Part shown: one piece after another, positions 41,873 to 50,022 of the stretch
Numbering within the stretch: position 1 is the stretch's first letter
How the letters are laid out: each line of letters opens with the position of its first letter
Source: Neoroseomonas eburnea
GTDB taxonomy: Bacteria; Pseudomonadota; Alphaproteobacteria; Acetobacterales; Acetobacteraceae
NCBI RefSeq assembly: GCF_018129005.1
Contig: NZ_JAAEDL010000030.1
Coordinates: 1 to 60,344 of the forward strand
Direction of reading: 5' to 3'
Length of the DNA: 60,344 bases
The notes under the pieces: model-generated
What the model saw: the letters and a program-made list of their open reading frames with translations, nothing else
What the model was told of the DNA's origin: nothing
Database searches by the model: none
Translations under genes and position numbers: made by a program

Positions 41873-41940
41873 CGCGGCCGCGCGCGAAACCGGGCCTCTG
41901 ATCGGGTCATGCCAATGGGCCGTTTGCCTGACCTGTGGAA

Positions 41941-42175
41941 CCGAGAGGGGCCTTGCCCCTCTCGGGCTCTCCCCACCAAAGGCCGAAAGGCCTTTGGAAG
42001 CCGATACCTGGCGCCGTGCGCCACTGTCAGGATCAATGCCGAAACCCGCCCTTGCGCACGAAACGCGCTCCGAAACGATGGGACTGCCTGAACCGCGCGG
42101 CACCAGATGATGGTTTCCAAAGGCCTCGGGCCTTTGGCGGGGTGGCTTGGAGGGGCAGGGCCCCTCCAATCCCGC
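41941..42175. repeat. Inverted pair of hairpin modules, site 3
   Basis: Left module 41941-42025: CCGAGAGGGGC-CTT-GCCCCTCTCGG (perfect 11-bp stem, 41941-41965), then CCAAAGGCC-GAAA-GGCCTTTGG (41976-41997), then GCCGATACCTGGCG as at site 1. Right module 42111-42175 is inverted: CCAAAGGCC-TCG-GGCCTTTGG, then GGAGGGGCAGGGCCCCTCC. With element copy 3 it accounts for most of the 598-bp convergent gap; no gene is seen in 41873-42470. The first hairpin probably terminates the PatZ-like gene. Confidence 0.8.
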
Positions 42176-42196
42176 CCTCACCGGTCATTCCGAAGG

Positions 42197-42390
42197 GCCG
42201 TTGGCATCGGTCGAAAGGCTGGCATGAGGCTTTTCGAGCCCTCGGACGCCGGGCGCAAACCTCCGGTTTGCCAGGCTTCGCCGGGCTGCCGGCGGGCCGC
42301 ATTCCGGATCCCCGGCCACCTTGCAAGGCAAGGTGGCCGGGTGCCCGTCGCGGCTTCGGCACGGGTCACGAACTCGTGCCGCTCGTATCA
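42197..42390 (-). repeat. Multi-hairpin dispersed element, copy 3 (long form)
   Basis: Inverted orientation, about 194 bp. It contains the 45-bp insert as a perfect 14-bp stem CCCGGCCACCTTGC-AAG-GCAAGGTGGCCGGG (42311-42341), the CAAACC/GGTTTG stem, and the GGCACGGGT...ACTCGTGCC hairpin. Its terminal hairpin is degraded compared with copies 1 and 4. Confidence 0.82.
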
Positions 42391-42470
42391 GGCCGCCGGA
42401 GACCGCGATCGTCGATTGAGGCCGCACATGGCATGGCAGCGGGCAATGGCTTGGGTCGCTGGCATTCTGC

Positions 42471-43349
42471 TCATTCGGGGAAGGCGTCCCGGATCAGGCC
42501 GCGCAGCCGCGCCGCCGCTTCCGCGCCTTTGAGCGCATCACGCCAGGCGGCTTCGGCAACGCGCTGGTGGGTGCCGATGGCCTCGTCCGCGGCGGTGATG
42601 AAGGAGACGCCGTGGGTGGCGTTGGGGTGGGCGTCCGGCGGGAAGGCGCTGCCGACGATATGGGCGCGTTCCCGCCCGCGCAGCACCATGAAGGGCCCCG
42701 CCGGCTCGGCGCCGGAGATCAGCCCGAGTTGCAGGCCGATCGGCACGCTTTCCATCTGGTCGGCGATCGCCTCCGCCTCGGCGCGGGCGGCAAGGCGGCA
42801 GCGCATCCGGGCGCGCTCGGACAGCGCGAGGCCGGGCGCGACGCCCTCGGTCAGCATCCGGCGCAGCGACCCCTCGCCCAGGATGGCGATGATGTTGGGC
42901 TTGCGCGCCTGCTGCAGCTTCTTCCGCGCGATCAGCAGGCCGAGCATCTGCTCGACCTGGGTGCGCGCGAGCAGCCGGTCGGGCGAGGCGTCCGCGGCCT
43001 CGGTCCAGGCTTCCGCCAGCGCGCCGTCGAAGGCATCGGTCGAGACCGGGTAGCAGAGGGCGCCGCCCACCTGCAGCACCTGGTCGGCCTGTTCCTCGAC
43101 CTGGCGCAGGCGCTCCTGGAAGGCGGCAGGGCGGCCGAAATACTCGACGCCGATGCCGAGCAGGGAAAGCGGCGAGATCTTCAGCAGCTCGGCCAGGCGG
43201 CGGATGGTGTCGAGCTTGATCACCTCCCCCTTCTCGTAGCGGTAGAGGGCGGCACGCGAAACACCGAGGCGGGCCGCGATCTCTTCCGCCCGCAGACCGG
43301 ATTCCAGCCGGTAGGCCCGCAACTGCTGTCCGATTTCCGCGAAGCGCAT
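42471..43349 (-). CDS. XRE-family transcriptional regulator
   Basis: A 292-residue protein. Residues about 6-62 are a clear XRE helix-turn-helix (IGQQLRAYRLESGLRAEEIAARLGVSRAALYRYEKGEVIKLDTIRRLAELL). The remaining roughly 225 residues are a helical/alpha-beta sensor-like domain of unknown ligand (YFGRPAAFQERLRQVEEQADQVL ... HPNATHGVSFITAADEAIGTHQRVAEAAW). A palindrome overlaps its promoter and ribosome site, which suggests autoregulation. Its targets are not evident; glxR lies 150 bp upstream on the same strand. Confidence 0.88.
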   Translation of the reverse strand: MRFAEIGQQLRAYRLESGLRAEEIAARLGVSRAALYRYEKGEVIKLDTIRRLAELLKISPLSLLGIGVEYFGRPAAFQERLRQVEEQADQVLQVGGALCYPVSTDAFDGALAEAWTEAADASPDRLLARTQVEQMLGLLIARKKLQQARKPNIIAILGEGSLRRMLTEGVAPGLALSERARMRCRLAARAEAEAIADQMESVPIGLQLGLISGAEPAGPFMVLRGRERAHIVGSAFPPDAHPNATHGVSFITAADEAIGTHQRVAEAAWRDALKGAEAAARLRGLIRDAFPE

Positions 43350-43353
43350 GAAT

Positions 43354-43379
43354 CACTCCCGAGCCATGGGGAGTGTCAA
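43354..43379 (-). promoter_or_regulatory. Candidate self-operator of the XRE regulator
   Basis: The inverted repeat CACTCCC-N8-GGGAGTG (43354-43375) lies five bases before the ATG. On the minus strand a TTGACA hexamer (43374-43379) directly adjoins it, so the palindrome would sit between -35 and -10, and its GGGAG arm is also the ribosome site. Binding by the regulator, or hairpin masking of the site, would both reduce expression. Confidence 0.45.
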
Positions 43380-43467
43380 GCTACATGAGGCGACTTCCGA
43401 TTTCGAGACAGTTTCGCACGAGAGGCGCTTCAGGCTCGGAAACGCGCATCGGTTTCATGCGGTGGCA

Positions 43468-43493
43468 CGGGCCTCCCGAACGGGGGAGGCCCG
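43468..43493 (-). terminator. Candidate glxR terminator
   Basis: Perfect 10-bp arms CGGGCCTCCC / GGGAGGCCCG with a 6-base loop, eight bases beyond the glxR stop. Confidence 0.6.
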
Positions 43494-43500
43494 CGACGCG

Positions 43501-44385
43501 TCAGGCGTCCTCGGCGACCTTGTGGGCGGCGAGCGTCTCGAGCGCCTTCACGAGGCCGGAATGGTCGAGCTCCGCCCCGCCTGCCGCCGCCACCGCGGCG
43601 AAGAGCTGCTGGGTCGAGGCGGTGTTGGGCAGCGCCACGCCGAGATCCCGCCCGGCGGCCAGCGCGAGGTTCAGGTCCTTCTGGTGCAGCCGGATGCGGA
43701 AGCCGGGGGCGAAGGTGCGCTTGATCATCCGCTCCCCGTGCAGTTCGAGGATGCGGGAGGTGGCGAGCCCGCCCATCAGCGCCTGGCGCACCTTGGCCGG
43801 ATCGGCGCCGGCCTTGGAGGCGAAGGTCAGCGCCTCGGCCACCGCCTCGATGGTCAGCGCCACGATGATCTGGTTGGCGACCTTGCAGGTCTGCCCGGCG
43901 CCGACCGGCCCGACCAGGGTGATGTTCTTGCCCATCGCCTCGAACAGCGGCTTCGCGCGGGCGAAGGCGGCCTCGCTGCCGCCGACCATGATGGTGAGGC
44001 TCGCCTGCTTCGCGCCGACCTCGCCGCCGGAGACCGGCGCGTCGAGGTAGTCGCCGCCCTTGGCCGCGATCTTCTCGGCGAAGGCCTTGGTCGCGGTCGG
44101 GCTGATCGAGGACATGTCGATCACCAGCGTGCCGGCCTTCAGCCCTTCGGCGACGCCGCCGGCGCCGAACAGCACGGCCTCCACGTCGGGGGTGTCGGGC
44201 AGCATCAGGATGACCACCTCGGCGCCCGCCGCGGCGGTGCTCGCATCCGGGGCGACGGCGAAGGCGGCGCGGTCCTCGGCGGTCAGGCTCCTGCGCTCGA
44301 CGACGGTGATCTCGTGGCCGGCGGCCTTGAGGTGGCCGGCCATGGGGCGGCCCATGATGCCGAGGCCGATGAAGGCGATCTTCAT
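43501..44385 (-). CDS. glxR: 2-hydroxy-3-oxopropionate (tartronate semialdehyde) reductase
   Basis: A 294-residue beta-hydroxyacid dehydrogenase. It has an N-terminal dinucleotide fold GLGIMGRPMAGHL (7-19), substrate site DAPVSGGEVGA (115-125), catalytic Lys168 in GAGQTCKVANQ, and a C-terminal helix with RIRLHQKDLNLAL. It reduces tartronate semialdehyde to D-glycerate. The hydroxypyruvate isomerase gene hyi, which makes or uses the same aldehyde, lies 0.9 kb away, separated by one secreted-protein gene. That context favours GlxR over 3-hydroxyisobutyrate dehydrogenase. GGAGAG precedes the ATG at 44385. glyoxylate carboligase (gcl) is absent here. Confidence 0.88.
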   Translation of the reverse strand: MKIAFIGLGIMGRPMAGHLKAAGHEITVVERRSLTAEDRAAFAVAPDASTAAAGAEVVILMLPDTPDVEAVLFGAGGVAEGLKAGTLVIDMSSISPTATKAFAEKIAAKGGDYLDAPVSGGEVGAKQASLTIMVGGSEAAFARAKPLFEAMGKNITLVGPVGAGQTCKVANQIIVALTIEAVAEALTFASKAGADPAKVRQALMGGLATSRILELHGERMIKRTFAPGFRIRLHQKDLNLALAAGRDLGVALPNTASTQQLFAAVAAAGGAELDHSGLVKALETLAAHKVAEDA

Positions 44386-44673
44386 GCGCTTCTCTCCGAA
44401 AACCGCGGACGGGTCCGATGCGGGCAAGGGCGCCGAGCCTGCCGTCCGAGCCTGAGACATAGCCGACCCCCGGCGCCGCGAACATGCGGCGGGCCGGGCC
44501 TGGCGGGCGATGAGGGATGGGCACCGGCACCGCCCGGCGGAAAGCCCATCACGCCCGGAGCTGTCGCCCGGTGACGGATCCCCGGCGGCGCGCGGCACGA
44601 CTCGGAAACCTGCGATCGGGTGGTGCATGTCAATAGGTTTCTTGGTAATGATATGCGTGAGGTGGTCGTAAAA

Positions 44674-45258
44674 ATGATGCATCCGCCCGTCCCGTGCCGC
44701 CTGGCTGGCCCGCGCCGAACGATCGCGGCGCTGCTTCTGGGCCTTGGCCTCCTGGCCCCGCCACACGGCGCGGTTGCGCAGGACAGCTTCGTTCGCGTGG
44801 CGGATGCGGCGACCGGGCAGCCCATCCTCTCGGTGATCGGGACGGGGCTCGGCGATCCCTTCTCGAGCCTCAGGCTCGACCTTGCCTGTCCGGCGCGGTT
44901 CGTCTGGCCGCTCGATGTCACCGGCGGGGCGTTTCCGCTCGGCGCGCCCGTCCGCTTCGGTCTCGGCGAGCGCCGGGGGGATTGGTACGAGGTGCACCTG
45001 CGCGCCGCGGAACTCGAACCGGGTGGCCGGCTGCGCCTCGATCTCGATCGTGCCTCCTTCCGCGGCGCGCTGGCCCGGGCACGGGGCGGCGAGCCGGTCT
45101 CCCCGGGCGCCGAAGCCATCCTGCTGATCGGCGAGACGCAGGGCCTCGTCGTGAACCTCGATGCGCTGGTCGAGGAGATGTCGGACTTCGCCCGTGCCTG
45201 CGAACCGGCACTGGCCGATCCGCGGCAGGGGCCTGGCCCGGTCGCCTATGCGCGATAG
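44674..45258 (+). CDS. Secreted hypothetical protein
   Basis: About 194 residues from ATG 44674; starts at 44653 or 44677 are possible. The signal peptide is RRTIAALLLGLGLLAPPHGAVAQ. The mature protein is a beta-rich domain with two Cys (LRLDLACPARFVWPLD; DFARACEPAL), one possible disulfide, and no recognised family. It sits alone between glxR (divergent) and hyi (convergent). The AT-rich 44610-44680 region is its probable promoter. The 3' end overlaps the hyi 3' end by 13 bp. Confidence 0.65.
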   Translation: MMHPPVPCRLAGPRRTIAALLLGLGLLAPPHGAVAQDSFVRVADAATGQPILSVIGTGLGDPFSSLRLDLACPARFVWPLDVTGGAFPLGAPVRFGLGERRGDWYEVHLRAAELEPGGRLRLDLDRASFRGALARARGGEPVSPGAEAILLIGETQGLVVNLDALVEEMSDFARACEPALADPRQGPGPVAYAR

Positions 45259-46025
45259 GGCTTGAACCACCCGAGGCCCGCCGCCGTCTCCCCGGCCGGG
45301 CGGTATTCGCAGCCGATCCAGCCGCGGAAGCCGAGCGCGTCGATGCGTTCGAACACGAAGGGCCAGTTGACCTCTCCGGTGCCGGGTTCGTTGCGCCCCG
45401 GATTGTCGGCGACCTGCATGTGGGCGATCAGCGCCAGGTGCTTCTCGACCCGCTTGACGATGTCCCCCTCGGTGATCTGGCAATGGTAGAGGTCGAACTG
45501 CATGCCGAGCTTCCCGGGGCCGACCGCGGCGATGATCGCCGCCGCCTGGTCGGTGGTGTTGAGGAAGAAGCCCGGGATGTCGCGGTGGTTGATCGGCTCG
45601 ATCACCGGCTTCACGCCCGCCTTGGCGCATTCCTCCGCCGCCCAGGCGAGGTTGGCGCCATAGGTCGCGGTCAGCGTGTCGTGCGGCACGCCCTCCGGCT
45701 TCAGCCCGGCCATGAGGTGCAGCCGCGGGCAGGCGAGGGCGGTGGCGTAATCGAGCGCCTTCAGGACGGCGTCGCGGAATTCCTGCTGCCGGCCGGGCAG
45801 GGCGGCCATGCCGCGCTCGCCCTTGGTCCAGTCCCCCGGCGGCGCATTGAACAGCACCTGGGCGAGCCCGTTGTCCTTCAGCCGCGCGGCGATCTCGGAT
45901 GCCGGGAAATCGTAGGGGAAGAGGAACTCCACAGCCTTGAAGCCGGCCTTCGCGGCCAGCGCGAAGCGGTCGAGGAACGGCACCTCGTTGAACATCATGG
46001 AGAGGTTCGCGGCGAAGCGAGGCAT
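45246..46025 (-). CDS. hyi: Hydroxypyruvate isomerase
   Basis: A 259-residue TIM barrel of the xylose-isomerase-like family: MPRFAANLSMMFNEVPFLDRFALAAKAGFKAVEFLFPYDF, NAPPGDWTKGERGMAALP, VIEPINHRDIPGFFLNTTDQA, and QFDLYHCQITEGDIVKRVEKH. These are hallmark segments of Hyi/OtnI. It interconverts hydroxypyruvate and tartronate semialdehyde. With glxR nearby it forms part of the glyoxylate-to-glycerate route. OtnI (2-oxotetronate isomerase) is the main alternative. A GGGGGAA site precedes ATG 46025. It overlaps convergently with the secreted-protein gene. Confidence 0.88.
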   Translation of the reverse strand: MPRFAANLSMMFNEVPFLDRFALAAKAGFKAVEFLFPYDFPASEIAARLKDNGLAQVLFNAPPGDWTKGERGMAALPGRQQEFRDAVLKALDYATALACPRLHLMAGLKPEGVPHDTLTATYGANLAWAAEECAKAGVKPVIEPINHRDIPGFFLNTTDQAAAIIAAVGPGKLGMQFDLYHCQITEGDIVKRVEKHLALIAHMQVADNPGRNEPGTGEVNWPFVFERIDALGFRGWIGCEYRPAGETAAGLGWFKPYRA

Positions 46026-46064
46026 GGCGGTTCCCCCTGGTCTGCGGTGCGCGGAGGCTAGAGC

Positions 46065-46086
46065 GGTTTCCGCGGGAGTGGAAACC
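46065..46086. repeat. Short hairpin upstream of hyi
   Basis: GGTTTCC-N8-GGAAACC forms a 7-bp stem in the 218-bp region between the divergent hyi and AI-2E-type genes. Similar GCGGTTTCC hairpins are common intergenic repeats in alphaproteobacteria. The role is unknown. Confidence 0.4.
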
Positions 46087-46243
46087 GGGCCGGAACCGGA
46101 GCGCGGGCGGGGGCCGGGCGAAGGGATGAGTCCCGGCCCGGCGATCCGCTTCCGGCATGGGGGTGTCGCTCCCTCGATCCGCGCCTGCCGGCGGCCGTGC
46201 CCCGCGCCTCGCGCCGCGGCCGGGCTTGGGGCAGGATGGCGCC

Positions 46244-47332
46244 ATGGCCATGAACACCCCACGCGCGGCGCGGCTCATCGGGATCGCTGCCCTGGCGGGC
46301 CTCGCCATCGCCTGCCTGCTGGTGCTGCGGCCGTTCATCTCCTCGCTGCTCTGGGCGGTGATCCTCGCCTTCTCGACCTGGCCGCTCTTCGCCTTCCTGC
46401 GCGAGAGGACGCGGCTGTCGCCGAGCTTCGCCGCGGCGGTGATGGTGGCGGCGATGTTCCTGCTGGTCGGCCTTCCCATCGTGCTCGCCGCGCCGACGCG
46501 ACGGGAGGAGATCGAGGCGCTGAGCACCTCCATCGAGGGCCTGCTGACCGAGGGCCTGCCCGGTCTGGGCGCCTGGCTCGCCGGGTTGCCGGTGGTCGGC
46601 GGCTGGATCCGCACCTGGATCGGCGATGCGGAATTCGACCTGCTCGGCCTCGCCGGCCTGCTGCGGCCGCATACCGGGACGATCACGCAGCAGGCGGTGG
46701 CGGTGCTGCTGGCGGTGCTCTCGGGGATCGCCGAACTGTTGCTGGCGATCTTCCTCGCCTTCTTCTTCTATCGCGACGGCCCGGCCATCGCCGGGCGGGT
46801 GAAGGCGCTGATGGGGCGCCTCGGCGGGGAGACCGGCATCCGGATGCTGCGCCTGGCCGCGAGCGTGACACGGGGCGTGGTCTGGGGGCTGGTGGGCACG
46901 GCGGTCGCGCAGGGCGCGCTGACGGCGATCGGGCTCTGGATCTCGGGCGTGCCGCAGCCTCTGCTGCTCGCGGTGGTGGCCGGCGTGATCTCGATTTTCC
47001 CGGTGGGGGCGCCGCTGGTCTGGATCCCGGCCAGCCTTTGGCTGCTCACCCAGGGGCAGACGGGGTGGGGGATCTTCATGGCGCTGTATGGGGGCCTCGT
47101 CATCTCCTCGGTGGACAATGTGATCCGGCCCTGGATGATCGCGCGCGGGGCGGACCTGCCGCTGCTGCTGACCCTGCTCGGGGCGCTGGGGGGCGTGCTT
47201 GCCTTCGGCTTTCTCGGGCTTTTTCTGGGGCCTGTTGTGCTGGCGGTGGGGTTCACCCTCATGCTGGAATTCGCCGGTGGCGCGGAAGACGGCCCCGAGG
47301 CCCCTTCCGCGCTGCCGCCGGCAGCCTTATAG
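46244..47332 (+). CDS. AI-2E-family (UPF0118) membrane transporter
   Basis: A 362-residue inner-membrane protein with about eight helices: N-terminal pair LIGIAALAGLAIACLLVLRPFISSLLWAVILAF, long extramembrane helix EEIEALSTSIEGLLTEGLPGLG, then VLLAVLSGIAELLLAIFLAFFFYRDGPAIA, PLLLAVVAGVISIFPVGAPLVWIP and IRPWMIARGADLPLLLTLLGALGGVLAFGFLGLFLGPV. The last is the family signature. Despite the family name, members carry varied substrates, including Na+/H+. It lies 61 bp before the peptide ABC operon and could be co-transcribed. Confidence 0.9.
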   Translation: MAMNTPRAARLIGIAALAGLAIACLLVLRPFISSLLWAVILAFSTWPLFAFLRERTRLSPSFAAAVMVAAMFLLVGLPIVLAAPTRREEIEALSTSIEGLLTEGLPGLGAWLAGLPVVGGWIRTWIGDAEFDLLGLAGLLRPHTGTITQQAVAVLLAVLSGIAELLLAIFLAFFFYRDGPAIAGRVKALMGRLGGETGIRMLRLAASVTRGVVWGLVGTAVAQGALTAIGLWISGVPQPLLLAVVAGVISIFPVGAPLVWIPASLWLLTQGQTGWGIFMALYGGLVISSVDNVIRPWMIARGADLPLLLTLLGALGGVLAFGFLGLFLGPVVLAVGFTLMLEFAGGAEDGPEAPSALPPAAL

Positions 47333-47393
47333 CCGCCGGCTTCTGGGAGAAGGGCTGGCCCATCGGGGGGCCGGCGGAACGGGAGATCAGGGA

Positions 47394-48983
47394 ATGCGGA
47401 AGCTGCTGATGGCGGCGGCGCTGGCCATGGGGTTGGGCGTCGTCCTGGGCGGGGCGGAGGCGCACACCGTGCGCTGGGCGGCATCGGGCGATCCGAACAC
47501 CATGGATCCGCACAGCCAGAATGTCGGCACCGTCACGATGGTGTTGCAGCAGATCTACGATCCGCTGATCGCCCGCGACCAGAATCTCGGCCTGGCGCCG
47601 GGCCTGGCGACGCGCTGGGAACAGCAGGAACCGAACCGCTGGCGCTTCTGGCTGCGGCCGGGCGTGAAGTTCCACGAAGGCCAGGCCTTCACCGCGGACG
47701 ACGTGGTCTTCACCATCACGCGCGCGCAGCAGCCGACCTCCAACTACGCCATCTACGTGGACACGATCGAGCGTTCCGTGCAGGTCGAGCCGCTGGTGGT
47801 GGACGTCATCACCCGCGTGCCGGATCCGATCCTGCCGAACAAGATCGCCTCGATCCTGATCATGTCGCGCAGCTGGGCGGAGCAGAACAACTCCACCCGC
47901 CCGCAGAACACCCGCGCGCGGGAGGAGATGCACACCACCCGCAACACCAACGGCACCGGCGCCTTCCGGCTGCAGTCGCGCGAGCCCGACGTGCGCACCG
48001 TGATGGCGCGCAACAACGACTGGTGGGGCTGGCAGGAGCCGGCGAGCCAGGAAGGCAACGTCACCGAGATCGTCTACCGGCCGATCTCCTCCGACGCGAC
48101 GCGCATCGCCGCGCTGCTGTCGGGCGAGGTGGACTTCGTGCTCGACCCGCCGCTGCAGGACCTGAACCGGCTGCGCCAGGCCCAGGGCATCCGCGTGCTC
48201 GAAGGACCCGAGGTGCGCACCATCTTCATCGCGATGGACGTGCACCGGGATGAGCTGCAGTATTCCGACGTGCGCGGGCGCAACCCGTTCAAGGACCTGC
48301 GGGTGCGCCAGGCGCTCTATCACGCGATCGACATCCAGGCGATCCACCGCACGACCATGCGGGGCCAGTCGGTGGTGACGGGCACGCTGTTCCCGCCGCA
48401 GGTCAACGGCTACACCCAGTCCGAGGATGTCCGGCTGCCCTACGACCAGGCGCGCGCCCGCGCGCTGCTGGCCGAGGCGGGCTATCCCAACGGCTTCGAG
48501 ATCACGCTCGACTGCCCGAACAACCGCTACATCAACGACGAGCAGATCTGCCAGGCGATCGTCGCCATGTGGGCGCGCGTCGGCGTGCGGGCGCGGCTGA
48601 ACGCCATGCCGCTCGGGCCGTTCTTCGCCAAGATCCAGCGCGAGGACAGCTCGATCTACCTGCTCGGCTGGGGCGTGCCGACGCTCGATGCGCTCTATTC
48701 CTTCCAGTCGCTGCTGCGCACCCGTGACGGCGGGCATGGCAACGGCATCTGGAACTACGGGCGCTATTCCAACCCGCGCATGGACCAGCTCATCGAGATC
48801 ATGGTGAACCAGTCCGGCGAGGCGCGGAACGCTGCGATCCGCGAGGCGCTGCGCATCTACCGCGAGGACGTGCCGCATATCCCCCTGCACCACCAGATGA
48901 TCCCCTGGGCGATGCGCTCGAACCTCGCCATCCCGCACATGGCGAACAACCAGCCCTACTTCCGCTGGGCGCGCATGAACTGA
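47394..48983 (+). CDS. Peptide/nickel-type ABC transporter substrate-binding protein
   Basis: A 529-residue periplasmic SBP_bac_5 protein. It has a signal peptide ending GGAEA, then HTVRWAASGDPNTMDPHSQN, VLQQIYDPLIARD, WRFWLRPGVKFHEGQAFTADDVVFT, NGTGAFRLQSREP, DLRVRQALYHAIDIQAI and IYREDVPHIPLHHQ. It captures oligopeptides or similar ligands for the permease/ATPase genes that follow directly. The exact ligand is not readable. It is the first gene of a five-gene operon. Confidence 0.92.
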   Translation: MRKLLMAAALAMGLGVVLGGAEAHTVRWAASGDPNTMDPHSQNVGTVTMVLQQIYDPLIARDQNLGLAPGLATRWEQQEPNRWRFWLRPGVKFHEGQAFTADDVVFTITRAQQPTSNYAIYVDTIERSVQVEPLVVDVITRVPDPILPNKIASILIMSRSWAEQNNSTRPQNTRAREEMHTTRNTNGTGAFRLQSREPDVRTVMARNNDWWGWQEPASQEGNVTEIVYRPISSDATRIAALLSGEVDFVLDPPLQDLNRLRQAQGIRVLEGPEVRTIFIAMDVHRDELQYSDVRGRNPFKDLRVRQALYHAIDIQAIHRTTMRGQSVVTGTLFPPQVNGYTQSEDVRLPYDQARARALLAEAGYPNGFEITLDCPNNRYINDEQICQAIVAMWARVGVRARLNAMPLGPFFAKIQREDSSIYLLGWGVPTLDALYSFQSLLRTRDGGHGNGIWNYGRYSNPRMDQLIEIMVNQSGEARNAAIREALRIYREDVPHIPLHHQMIPWAMRSNLAIPHMANNQPYFRWARMN

Positions 48984-49035
48984 ATGAACCGCGGGCGCGG
49001 CGGCCATCCCGCCGCGCCCGCGCCGGAGTGATGCA

Positions 49036-50019
49036 ATGTTCGCCTTCATCATCAGCCGTATCCTGCAGGCAGTTCCGGTCATGCTGACCGTGGCGCTGAT
49101 CTCCTTCGCCATGTTCGCCTATGTCGGCGACCCGGTGGCGATCATGCTGGGGCAGGACTTCACCGAAGCGCAGCGCGACGCCCTTGTCCGCGACCTCGGC
49201 CTGGACCAGCCCTTCTGGATGCAGTTCGCGCATTTCGTCGCGAACGCCGTGCAGGGCGAGTTCGGCCTGTCCTACCGCCTGTCCCGCCCGGTCGCCGACC
49301 TGATCGCGGAACGCGCGCCGGCGACGCTGGAGCTTGCGTTCTGCGCCGCGGGGATCGCCCTGCTGGTGGGCCTGCCGATGGGGGTCTACACCGGCCTCTA
49401 CCGCAATTCCTGGCTGTCGCGCTTCTTCCTCACCTTCAGCCTGATCGGCGTGTCGCTGCCGACCTTCCTCATCGGCATCCTGCTGATCCTGGTCTTCGCG
49501 GTCTGGCTCGGCTGGCTGCCCTCCTTCGGGCGCGGCGACACCGTGCGCATCGGCTGGTGGACCACCGGCTTCCTCACCTGGTCGGGCATCAAGGCGCTGA
49601 TCCTGCCGGCGATCACCCTGGGGCTGTTCCAGCTCACGCTGATCATGCGGCTGGTGCGGGCGGAGATGCTGGAGGTGCTGCGCACCGACTACATCAAGTT
49701 CGCCCGCGCCCGCGGCCTGCCGAACCGGGCGGTGCATTTCGGCCATGCCCTGAAGAACACCATGGTGCCGGTCATCACCATCGTCGGCCTGCAGCTCGGC
49801 GCCATCATCGCCTTCGCCATCGTCACCGAGACGGTGTTCCAGTGGCCGGGGATGGGGCTGCTCTTCATCCAGTCCGTCGGCGCGGCCGACATCCCGGTGA
49901 TGAGCGCCTACCTGATGCTGATCGCCCTGGTCTTCGTCAGCATCAACCTGATCGTGGACCTGCTCTACTACGCCGTGGACCCCAGGCTGCGCATCGGCCG
50001 CGGGCAGGGGGGGCACTGA
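49036..50019 (+). CDS. Peptide ABC transporter permease, DppB-like
   Basis: A 327-residue inner-membrane protein, six helices, beginning MFAFIISRILQAVPVMLTVALISFAMF. It has the conserved GQDFTEAQRDALVRDLGLDQPFWMQF loop and the EAA cytoplasmic loop (EVLRTDYIKFARARGLPNRAVHFGHALKNT). It pairs with the next gene to form the channel. It lies 52 bp after the binding-protein gene. Confidence 0.92.
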   Translation: MFAFIISRILQAVPVMLTVALISFAMFAYVGDPVAIMLGQDFTEAQRDALVRDLGLDQPFWMQFAHFVANAVQGEFGLSYRLSRPVADLIAERAPATLELAFCAAGIALLVGLPMGVYTGLYRNSWLSRFFLTFSLIGVSLPTFLIGILLILVFAVWLGWLPSFGRGDTVRIGWWTTGFLTWSGIKALILPAITLGLFQLTLIMRLVRAEMLEVLRTDYIKFARARGLPNRAVHFGHALKNTMVPVITIVGLQLGAIIAFAIVTETVFQWPGMGLLFIQSVGAADIPVMSAYLMLIALVFVSINLIVDLLYYAVDPRLRIGRGQGGH

Positions 50020-50022
50020 ACC

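Noticed and set aside
46065..46086. Riboswitch before hyi
   Set aside because: A single 7-bp stem with an eight-base loop and no conserved aptamer core; more like a common intergenic hairpin.
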